Assembly: GCA_021107975.1 (NCBI GenBank)
Contig: JAIORT010000801.1
Coordinates: 1 to 5,212 of the forward strand
Reading direction: 5' to 3'
Length of the DNA: 5,212 nucleotides
DNA from: Bacteroidales bacterium
GTDB taxonomy: Bacteria; Bacteroidota; Bacteroidia; Bacteroidales; JAADJA01
Shown here: piece by piece, positions 1-5,212 of the stretch
How the letters are laid out: each line of letters opens with the position of its first letter
How positions within the stretch are numbered: position 1 is the first letter of the stretch
The notes under the pieces: model-generated
Database searches by the model: none
Seen by the model: only the letters and a program-made list of their open reading frames with translations
What the model was told of the DNA's origin: nothing
Program-made: the position numbers and the translations under genes

Positions 1-1503
1 ATGAAATATAAAATAAAAATAGAAAGTTTTTTACTTCTCATGTTCATAATCTTGATTTCAGGTTGTGAAAAGTTCCTTGAAGAAGATTTAAAAGGGCAAC
101 GATCAGATACCCAGTTTTTCAAAAGCGCAGAAGATGCTGAGCTTGCCTTATCAGGCATTTATAATGTTACGATTTTTGCTGACGCTGATAACAGGGTCTG
201 GGTTTTTGGTGATGTTGCTTCCGATGATGCTGCCAAAGGTGGTATTCTCGGCGATCAGGCAGACATTGGACTGATTGATGATTTTAATGTAACAGCCGAT
301 AATGGTAACCTTGAAACAGTTTGGGGAATTTATTATGAGGGTATATCACGTGCAAATTTACTCATAGATAATATTGACGGTATTGATATGGATGGAACAC
401 GGAAAAATGAAATTACAGGCGAAGCAAAATTTTTAAGGGCATATTTTTATTTTTGGCTTGTAAATATTTTTGGCGATATACCGGTTCATATAACAACACC
501 TACTCCTGAAGAAATGCAAAAACCTGCCACACCTGCTGATGATATTTTCAGTAGTGTAATTGAACCGGACCTGAAAGACGCTGCTTCAAAACTACCTGAA
601 AACGCAAGTCCTGCAAATATAGGAAGAGCAACTAAAGGCGCTGCATGGTCCTTTCTGACTAAAGTCTTACTTTTTCAGGAAAAATGGAGTGAAGCTGAGG
701 ATGCTGCCAGGCATGTAACAGATGAAGGTATGTATTCACTGGTACATATTTACCGCAATAATTTTGAACTTGCTACAAAAAATAATCAGGAAATCGTATT
801 TGCAATACAACACCTTGACGGTCAGGAGCCGTGGCTTGGCAACCGCCTTAATCAATGGTTTGCACCGAGGGTAGAAAATGGATACGGGTTTAATGTCCCT
901 ACCCAAAATTTTGTTGATGAATTTGAAATGACCACCGACAGTATTTATGACCCCCGTTTAGATTATACTGTTGGACGTAAAGGTAAGCCCTGGTTTAATG
1001 ATACGGTTCCGTTCAATCCCGAATGGTCACCAACCGGCTATATGCAGAAAAAATACCTGCAACCTCTGGATGAGGTGCCGGTTGAATTAAAAGCTGACGG
1101 TGAACTAAATTATGTTTTTATGCGTTATGCTGATGTTTTACTAATGTTAGCAGAAGCATTAAATGAACAGGGTAATTCGGCAGAGGCTGTCGTTTATGTT
1201 AATATGGTGAGAAAAAGAGCCAGGGAATCTTATCTTTATGATGATAAATTACCGGGGTATGGAACCATTCCTGACGGGCTGTTGCCTGATATAACTGATG
1301 GTGGACAAAATGCTGTGAGAGATGCCATAAGGCATGAAAGAAGAGTAGAACTGGGATTCGAGTTTCACCGTTATTTTGATATAATAAGATATGGCGAGGC
1401 TTATGCTAATAGTGCATTCCAGGATAAGGTAAACTTTAATTATGAGCAATATAAACATTTTCCGATCCCGCAAAGAGAACTTGATACAAATCATGAATTA
1501 TAA
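1..1503 (+). CDS. SusD/RagB-family nutrient-binding outer-membrane lipoprotein
   Basis: SusD-like proteins form the lid of a SusC TonB-dependent pore and bind glycan at the cell surface. The 500-residue product has a basic N-terminus, a hydrophobic stretch (about 10-19) and the lipobox ISGC with lipidated Cys22. The mature start CEKFLEEDLKG and the following 'aFF.s..dae.Al.giYn' pattern are typical of the family. The N-terminal SusD-like domain spans about 22-230 and includes the hallmark EAKFLRAYFYFWLVNIFGDIP at 141-161. The C-terminal SusD/RagB domain spans about 270-500, with YVFMRYADVLLMLAEA at 371-386, the IRHERRVELGFEFHRYFDIIR block at 443-463, and FPIPQREL at 487-494. Length is normal for the family. 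The ATG at base 1 fits the signal peptide, so the gene looks complete, although upstream context is cut off; a susC homologue is expected there. The protein stops at DTNHEL, without the usual final QNPGY-like tail. Family assignment is secure; the glycan is unknown. Confidence 0.96.
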   Translation: MKYKIKIESFLLLMFIILISGCEKFLEEDLKGQRSDTQFFKSAEDAELALSGIYNVTIFADADNRVWVFGDVASDDAAKGGILGDQADIGLIDDFNVTADNGNLETVWGIYYEGISRANLLIDNIDGIDMDGTRKNEITGEAKFLRAYFYFWLVNIFGDIPVHITTPTPEEMQKPATPADDIFSSVIEPDLKDAASKLPENASPANIGRATKGAAWSFLTKVLLFQEKWSEAEDAARHVTDEGMYSLVHIYRNNFELATKNNQEIVFAIQHLDGQEPWLGNRLNQWFAPRVENGYGFNVPTQNFVDEFEMTTDSIYDPRLDYTVGRKGKPWFNDTVPFNPEWSPTGYMQKKYLQPLDEVPVELKADGELNYVFMRYADVLLMLAEALNEQGNSAEAVVYVNMVRKRARESYLYDDKLPGYGTIPDGLLPDITDGGQNAVRDAIRHERRVELGFEFHRYFDIIRYGEAYANSAFQDKVNFNYEQYKHFPIPQRELDTNHEL

Positions 1504-1558
1504 TAAGTTTTAATAATAATTAATTAATTCATTTATGTTTAATTTAAAATTTAGTACA

Positions 1559-2641
1559 ATGAGAAAAAAAACAAATCAATTTCTAATGTTGGCGTTGCTT
1601 ATTCCGCTAACGATCGGTCTGATAATGTCAGGCTGTAAAAAAGATGACGATGACCCGGATCCGGTTCCGGTAACCTTTACAGCACTTGATGGCTTAATTA
1701 CTGATGCTCACACAATACACGATGGTGCTGTTGAAGGCGAGAATATTGGTGAATATCAGGCGGATTCAAAAGCTGAACTGCAGACAGCCATTGGTCTTGC
1801 AGAAACAGTACGTAATACGTCAGGTGTTACTCAAGCTCAGGTTGATGCAGCAGTTGTAAATCTTCAAGCAGCACTCACGGTTTTTGAGTCGAAAAAGATT
1901 ACTGAGATAGCTCCTGAAAGTCTTGTTGCAGAGTGGCTTATGAATGGCGATGCAACAGATAATAGCGGGAATGGACACAATGGTGAATTAAAAGAAGGAT
2001 ACACCCTCAACGGTAGTGGAACTGTACAACCTACAGCAGACCGTTTTGGAAATCCCGATTATGCTTACAAGTTTAGCGGAGGTGGAAATATTGAAGTGCC
2101 TACTGCCACGGCATTCAACCCGCCGGATATGACAATTGTAACATGGATCCAACTTGATGAAACATGGGCGCATAATTACTTCCTTTCAAATGACATCTGG
2201 AATTGCTGGAAGTTACAGGTTCAGGATGCTAACAAGCCTTTCTTTACACGTAAAATTTTAAAAGATGACGGCTCAGGTGATAATGCCTGGATTGATAAGG
2301 ATAGCAATACCGGTGTACTCGTAAATGACGAGTGGACTCACATAGCAGTTTCTTACAAAAGCGGTGAAATGACATTCTTTATCAACGGAGAGAATGTAAT
2401 GTTCTGGGATGACTTCCCGACCGGCACACCGGTTGATCCAAATCCATTAGTCAATCTGGTTATTGGTCAGGCACTGCCAACCGGTATTTATTCTGATGTC
2501 CCGGGTGATCCGTATGAGTGGCAAGAATGGCTGGGTTATCTGAAGGGTTCTCTGGATGATCTTAAAATCTATAACATCGTTCTTACAGATGCTCAGGTAC
2601 ATTCTATTTATACCTGGGAAAAGGATAATGTAATAGAATAA
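1559..2641 (+). CDS. Surface lipoprotein with FIVAR-like and LamG domains (probable glycan-binding protein)
   Basis: Probable surface glycan-binding lipoprotein in the SusE/SusF position, 55 nt after the SusD gene and likely cotranscribed with it. The ATG at 1559 gives 360 residues starting MRKKTNQF, a classic lipoprotein signal peptide ending MSGC (Cys26). An in-frame ATG at 1535 would add eight residues (MFNLKFST) that do not suit a signal peptide, so 1559 is preferred. The mature protein begins CKKDDDDPDP, matching the lysine-plus-acidic surface export signal of Bacteroidota lipoproteins. Residues about 43-110 (from 1559) resemble a FIVAR-like three-helix module: Y.adSkaeLqtAI..Ae followed by TqaqVDaAv.nLqaAl. 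Residues about 122-354 form a LamG/concanavalin-like fold, opening LVAEWLMNGDATDNSGNGHNG and closing with GSLDDLKIYNIVLTDAQVHSIY. No glycoside-hydrolase catalytic motif is evident, so binding rather than catalysis is inferred. The ligand cannot be told from sequence. Confidence 0.88.
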   Translation: MRKKTNQFLMLALLIPLTIGLIMSGCKKDDDDPDPVPVTFTALDGLITDAHTIHDGAVEGENIGEYQADSKAELQTAIGLAETVRNTSGVTQAQVDAAVVNLQAALTVFESKKITEIAPESLVAEWLMNGDATDNSGNGHNGELKEGYTLNGSGTVQPTADRFGNPDYAYKFSGGGNIEVPTATAFNPPDMTIVTWIQLDETWAHNYFLSNDIWNCWKLQVQDANKPFFTRKILKDDGSGDNAWIDKDSNTGVLVNDEWTHIAVSYKSGEMTFFINGENVMFWDDFPTGTPVDPNPLVNLVIGQALPTGIYSDVPGDPYEWQEWLGYLKGSLDDLKIYNIVLTDAQVHSIYTWEKDNVIE

Positions 2642-2657
2642 TGGTTTTTATTTGTTG

Positions 2658-2703
2658 AAAAAAGGCTGTCTGATTTAGTATTTTTTATCAGATAGCCTTT
2701 TTT
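2658..2703 (+). terminator. Strong intrinsic terminator after the SusD/LamG unit
   Basis: A 17-bp inverted repeat: left arm AAAAAAGGCTGTCTGAT (2658-2674), right arm ATCAGATAGCCTTTTTT (2687-2703), loop of 12 nt (2675-2686). All positions pair, with one G-U wobble. It starts 16 nt after the LamG stop codon, and the right arm ends in a six-T tract, as in a rho-independent terminator. The mirrored A tract on the left means it could also terminate reverse-strand transcription. It separates the surface-binding genes from the downstream solute-binding protein gene, which therefore probably needs its own promoter or readthrough. Confidence 0.88.
2679..2686 (+). promoter_or_regulatory. Possible -7 element for the solute-binding protein gene
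   Basis: TATTTTTT at 2679-2686 matches seven of eight positions of the Bacteroidota -7 consensus TAnnTTTG. A TTG at 2655-2657 lies 21 nt upstream, within the usual -33 to -7 spacing. Transcription would start near 2691, about 28 nt before the preferred ATG at 2719. The element sits in the loop and right-arm edge of the terminator. In DNA this AT-rich such a match arises easily, so this is a weak call, supported mainly by the need for a promoter after a strong terminator. Confidence 0.2.
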
Positions 2704-2718
2704 ATGTTTATCAACCAA

Positions 2719-4020
2719 ATGAGGAATAAATATAAAGTACCGGTTTTTGTTATTTTACTTTCTGTTTTTTTTGTTTCATGTAAAAGGAACAATGATGACA
2801 GGGAGTTATTATTCTGGTCATCGAACAATGCCCAGGAGATCACTTTTTCAAAGATGTTAGTTGAAAAATGGAATAAAGAATATCCCGATAAGCCTGTTCA
2901 TGTACAGCCCGTACCGGAAGGGCAATCAAGTGAAGAAATTATTCTGGCTGCTGTTGTCGGAAAAACTACCCCTGATATTTATGCAAATATGTGGCAGGGA
3001 AGTGTTGAAATGTATGCCAAAGCAGGAGTTCTTGTTCCTTTTGATACGCTTGATGGATTTATGGAATTCATTAAAACAAGATGCTCAGATGAAGTGATAT
3101 CAGAAATAACTTCCTCCGATGGTCATATTTACCAGGTTCCCTGGAAGGTAAACCCGATAATTACTTTGTATAATAAAGGTTTGTTCGAATTAGAAGGTAT
3201 CAATACAGTTCCTGTAACTTATTCACAATATTACAGTGCTGCCGAGAAAATAAAAAAGGATCGGAATAATGACGGTTATGTTGACAGGTGGATAGGTTAT
3301 ACTACCGTTAAAGTAATCTGGTACCAAAGATTGTTCAATTTTTATCCGCTTTACCTTGCAGCTTCTAATGGCGCTCCATTGATTAAAGATAACAAAGCTG
3401 CCTTTAACAATGATTTTGCGATTGGTGTATTTAGCTTTTTGCAAAAACTATATAAAAATAATTATTTTTCTAAACAACGAATGGCGGCAGCGCAGGATCC
3501 GTTTATCATGCAACGTGTTGCCACATTGTTTACAGGTCCGTGGCAAATCTCCTATTTAGACAAGTTTAAACCCGAAGACCTGGAATATAGCTTTTATTCA
3601 ATCCCTGTTCCTGATAATCACGAAGGTCCGGTTTACACTTACGGGGATCCAAAGAATCTGGTGATATTTAATACTTGTAAAGATCCTCAAACAGCATGGG
3701 AATTTATTAAAACCATAATCAATAAGGAAGGTGACCTGAAACTATTGGAGATCACAGGTCAGTTTCCGAGAAGGAAAAATCTTGTTGATGATCCATATTT
3801 CAGCGATTTCCTCAAACAAGACCCCAAAATGGAAATATTTGCACAACAGGTAGAGTATATTAAGGGAGTGGATAGTCACGAGTTGATAGTGGAGGTATTT
3901 GACATCATTTCGCAGGAATATGAAGCCTGTGTTATTTATGACAGAAAAACGCCGGAAAAAGCCATCTATGATGCCGCAAGGGCAGTTGATGTATTACTTG
4001 GAAATATTAGAGAAAATTAA
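2719..4020 (+). CDS. Sugar ABC transporter extracellular solute-binding lipoprotein (family 1)
   Basis: Predicted periplasmic binding protein that delivers a sugar or oligosaccharide to an ABC importer. An ATG at 2704 would give 438 residues, but it directly abuts the upstream terminator's T tract. The ATG at 2719 gives 433 residues and a cleaner signal peptide, MRNKYKVPVFVILLSVFFVSC, so 2719 is preferred; neither has a Shine-Dalgarno sequence. Numbering from 2704, the lipobox cysteine is 26. Strand one of the fold is ELLFWSSNNAQE (34-45), followed by FSKMLVEKWNKEYPDKPVHV and the TTPDIYANMWQGS segment. YQVPWKVNPIITLYNKGLF is the usual family hinge-region block. Further family marks are FTGPWQISYL (276-285), YTYGDPKNLVIF (311-322), and AWEFIK. 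A DxNxDGxxxD-like acidic loop lies at 186-194. The family call is firm. The substrate is unknown, and no permease gene adjoins it. It converges on the ATPase gene with a 29-nt gap. Confidence 0.92.
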   Translation: MRNKYKVPVFVILLSVFFVSCKRNNDDRELLFWSSNNAQEITFSKMLVEKWNKEYPDKPVHVQPVPEGQSSEEIILAAVVGKTTPDIYANMWQGSVEMYAKAGVLVPFDTLDGFMEFIKTRCSDEVISEITSSDGHIYQVPWKVNPIITLYNKGLFELEGINTVPVTYSQYYSAAEKIKKDRNNDGYVDRWIGYTTVKVIWYQRLFNFYPLYLAASNGAPLIKDNKAAFNNDFAIGVFSFLQKLYKNNYFSKQRMAAAQDPFIMQRVATLFTGPWQISYLDKFKPEDLEYSFYSIPVPDNHEGPVYTYGDPKNLVIFNTCKDPQTAWEFIKTIINKEGDLKLLEITGQFPRRKNLVDDPYFSDFLKQDPKMEIFAQQVEYIKGVDSHELIVEVFDIISQEYEACVIYDRKTPEKAIYDAARAVDVLLGNIREN

Positions 4021-4049
4021 GTGTTCAAATTAATTCGTGCATGTAAGTT

Positions 4050-5150
4050 CTAAATAACCTGTTCTGTATCCGGATCAAAGAAGATAATTTTGTTAGTATC
4101 AAGAAACAAATCTACCGGCTTGCCTGTTTCAAGTTTACTTTCCGGTGAAAACCTTGCAATCAGTTGTTTGTCGTCAAGAACTACATAAACCAGCATTTCA
4201 CTGCCCATTTGTTCTATAGCAACAGAAGTAGTTTTAAGTTTTGCAAAGTGCCCGCTGTTCGTTTGAGGTTTACTGTAAATATCTTCCGGGCGAATACCGA
4301 GGATAACTTTTTTACCTTCAAATCCTGAGATAGCCTTGTTGTCTAATTCCGACAGTTCGATTTTAAGTCCGCTTTTTTCATGGATAAAATTCAAAGAACC
4401 GGCTCTCCTTATCTCGCCCTGAATAAAATTGACCGGAGGAGAACCGATAAATCCTGCAACAAACATATTGTCAGGTTTGTTATATAGTTCCATAGGTGCG
4501 CCTATCTGCATCACAACACCATCATTTAGCACAATAATTCGGTCGCCCAGGGTCATGGCTTCTGTCTGGTCATGTGTAACATAGATGATAGTTGCCTGTA
4601 ACTTTTTATGTAATTTTTGAAGTTCTACACGCATTTGTACCCGCAATTTAGCATCGAGGTTACTCAGCGGCTCATCAAAAAGAAACACTTTCGGGTTTCG
4701 AACAATAGCTCTTCCAATAGCTACTCTCTGTCGCTGCCCACCCGACATAGCTTTAGGTTTCCTGTCAAGCAACTCTTCAATTTCCAGTATTTGGGCTGCC
4801 TTTTTAACACGTTGGTCAATTTCTTTTTTGGGTACTTTTTTCAGTTTGAGTCCAAATGCCATATTCTGGTAAACAGTCATGTGGGGGTATAGAGCATAGT
4901 TTTGAAAAACCATAGCTATATCGCGGTTTTTGGGTAAAAGGTCATTCACCCTGTTGCCGTCAATTAACAGATCGCCACCGGTGATATTTTCTAACCCGGC
5001 TACCATTCGTAATATAGTACTTTTCCCGCATCCTGAAGGACCTACTAAGACTGCAAACTCTTTATCTTTTATTTCTACATTGACATTTTTAACAACATTT
5101 GTTTTTCCATCGTAGCTCTTATCTATATTATTAAGTTTTACGTCAGCCAT
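4050..5150 (-). CDS. MalK/MsmX/UgpC-type carbohydrate ABC transporter ATPase
   Basis: Cytoplasmic ATP-hydrolysing subunit of a carbohydrate (CUT1-type) importer; two copies would bind two permease subunits in the inner membrane. The 366 residues contain every catalytic motif: Walker A GPSGCGKST (37-45), Q-loop Gln83 in FQNYALYPHMTV, signature MSGGQRQRVA (135-144), Walker B VFLFDEP (155-161) with Asp159 and Glu160, D-loop SNLD (163-166), and switch His193 in YVTHDQTEAMTL. The C-terminal part (about 235-366) is the OB-fold/TOBE regulatory region of MalK-like proteins, with GSPPVNF (236-242) and LGIRPEDI (284-291). Length is normal for the subfamily, and the ATG at 5150 gives the standard MADVKLNNI start. 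MalK, UgpC and MsmX cannot be told apart from sequence, so no symbol is given. The signature has Met in place of the commoner Leu, a tolerated variant. The gene lies on the opposite strand to the binding protein, which suggests separate expression. Confidence 0.96.
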   Translation of the reverse strand: MADVKLNNIDKSYDGKTNVVKNVNVEIKDKEFAVLVGPSGCGKSTILRMVAGLENITGGDLLIDGNRVNDLLPKNRDIAMVFQNYALYPHMTVYQNMAFGLKLKKVPKKEIDQRVKKAAQILEIEELLDRKPKAMSGGQRQRVAIGRAIVRNPKVFLFDEPLSNLDAKLRVQMRVELQKLHKKLQATIIYVTHDQTEAMTLGDRIIVLNDGVVMQIGAPMELYNKPDNMFVAGFIGSPPVNFIQGEIRRAGSLNFIHEKSGLKIELSELDNKAISGFEGKKVILGIRPEDIYSKPQTNSGHFAKLKTTSVAIEQMGSEMLVYVVLDDKQLIARFSPESKLETGKPVDLFLDTNKIIFFDPDTEQVI

Positions 5151-5169
5151 TGGTTATAGAATGTTTATT

Positions 5170-5177
5170 CAAAATTA
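5170..5177 (-). promoter_or_regulatory. Bacteroidota-type -7 promoter element for the ABC ATPase gene
   Basis: On the reverse strand this reads TAATTTTG, an exact match to the Bacteroidota -7 consensus TAnnTTTG, 19 nt upstream of the ATPase ATG. Transcription would start roughly 12-15 nt before the start codon, giving a very short leader without a Shine-Dalgarno sequence. I see no matching TTG -33 element at the expected distance, so this rests on one half of the promoter. If correct, the ATPase gene is transcribed from its own promoter rather than as part of a permease operon. The rest of 5151-5212 is AT-rich with no visible gene. Confidence 0.35.
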
Positions 5178-5212
5178 ATAATTTAATGTTTTAAGTTGAC
5201 TTATTAACATCG

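Noticed and set aside
1518..1529. Perfect 12-base palindrome AATTAATTAATT between the SusD and LamG genes, considered as an operator
   Set aside because: It is low-complexity A/T sequence in a very AT-rich spacer, so a palindrome of this kind is expected by chance.
2861..3097. 78-codon open frame overlapping the solute-binding protein gene in another + frame
   Set aside because: The overlapping frame encodes a well-supported binding protein, and this one has no family resemblance.
4015..4035. Short inverted repeat AATTAA / TTAATT around the end of the binding-protein gene, considered as a terminator for the convergent pair
   Set aside because: Only six A-T pairs with a nine-base loop and no T tract; too weak to call. 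I see no convincing terminator in the 29-nt convergent gap.
4617..5115. Open frames on the + strand opposite the ATPase gene (4617-4892 and 4930-5115)
   Set aside because: They lie inside a complete, motif-rich ATPase gene on the other strand and show no recognisable domain; they are antisense shadows.
4050..5150. Possible horizontal transfer of the ATPase gene from Proteobacteria or Firmicutes
   Set aside because: Its protein is highly conserved across phyla and its base composition by eye is like its neighbours. No flanking repeats or mobile genes are visible, so the sequence alone does not support transfer.

Overview
The window reads as Bacteroidota DNA. It carries a SusD/RagB-family lipoprotein gene and a second surface-type lipoprotein with the family-typical 'SGC-KKDDDD' start. 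It is AT-rich, and none of the starts has a clear Shine-Dalgarno sequence. The genus cannot be named from the sequence. The style of the genes, and the presence of sugar ABC importer parts, would fit an environmental member of the Bacteroidales/Marinilabiliales type, but that is inference.

Layout: positions 1-1503 (+) encode a SusD-like outer-membrane glycan-binding lipoprotein, and the window begins exactly at its ATG, so the expected SusC/TonB partner would lie just upstream, outside the window. After 55 nt without a terminator comes a lipoprotein with a FIVAR-like helical domain followed by a LamG (concanavalin-like) domain (about 1559-2641, +). It sits where SusE/SusF-type surface glycan-binding proteins normally sit. 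A strong intrinsic terminator (2658-2703) closes this unit. Immediately after it lies a family-1 sugar ABC solute-binding lipoprotein (about 2719-4020, +). Facing it, with a 29-nt convergent gap, is a MalK/MsmX/UgpC-type ABC ATPase (4050-5150, -). The last 62 bases (5151-5212) are AT-rich 5' flank of the ATPase gene with a Bacteroidota-type -7 element. No stretch over 300 bases lacks a gene.

Working together (inference): the SusD and LamG lipoproteins would capture glycan at the cell surface and feed the SusC-type pore. The solute-binding protein and ATPase would serve uptake of released oligosaccharide across the inner membrane. Sugar ABC importers are uncommon in Bacteroidota, which mostly use MFS/SSS-type symporters behind Sus systems, so the side-by-side arrangement is the most interesting point here. 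No permease gene is present in the window, and the two ABC genes are on opposite strands. The functional link is therefore a hypothesis resting on position only. I found no mobile element, CRISPR array, RNA gene or wholly novel system.
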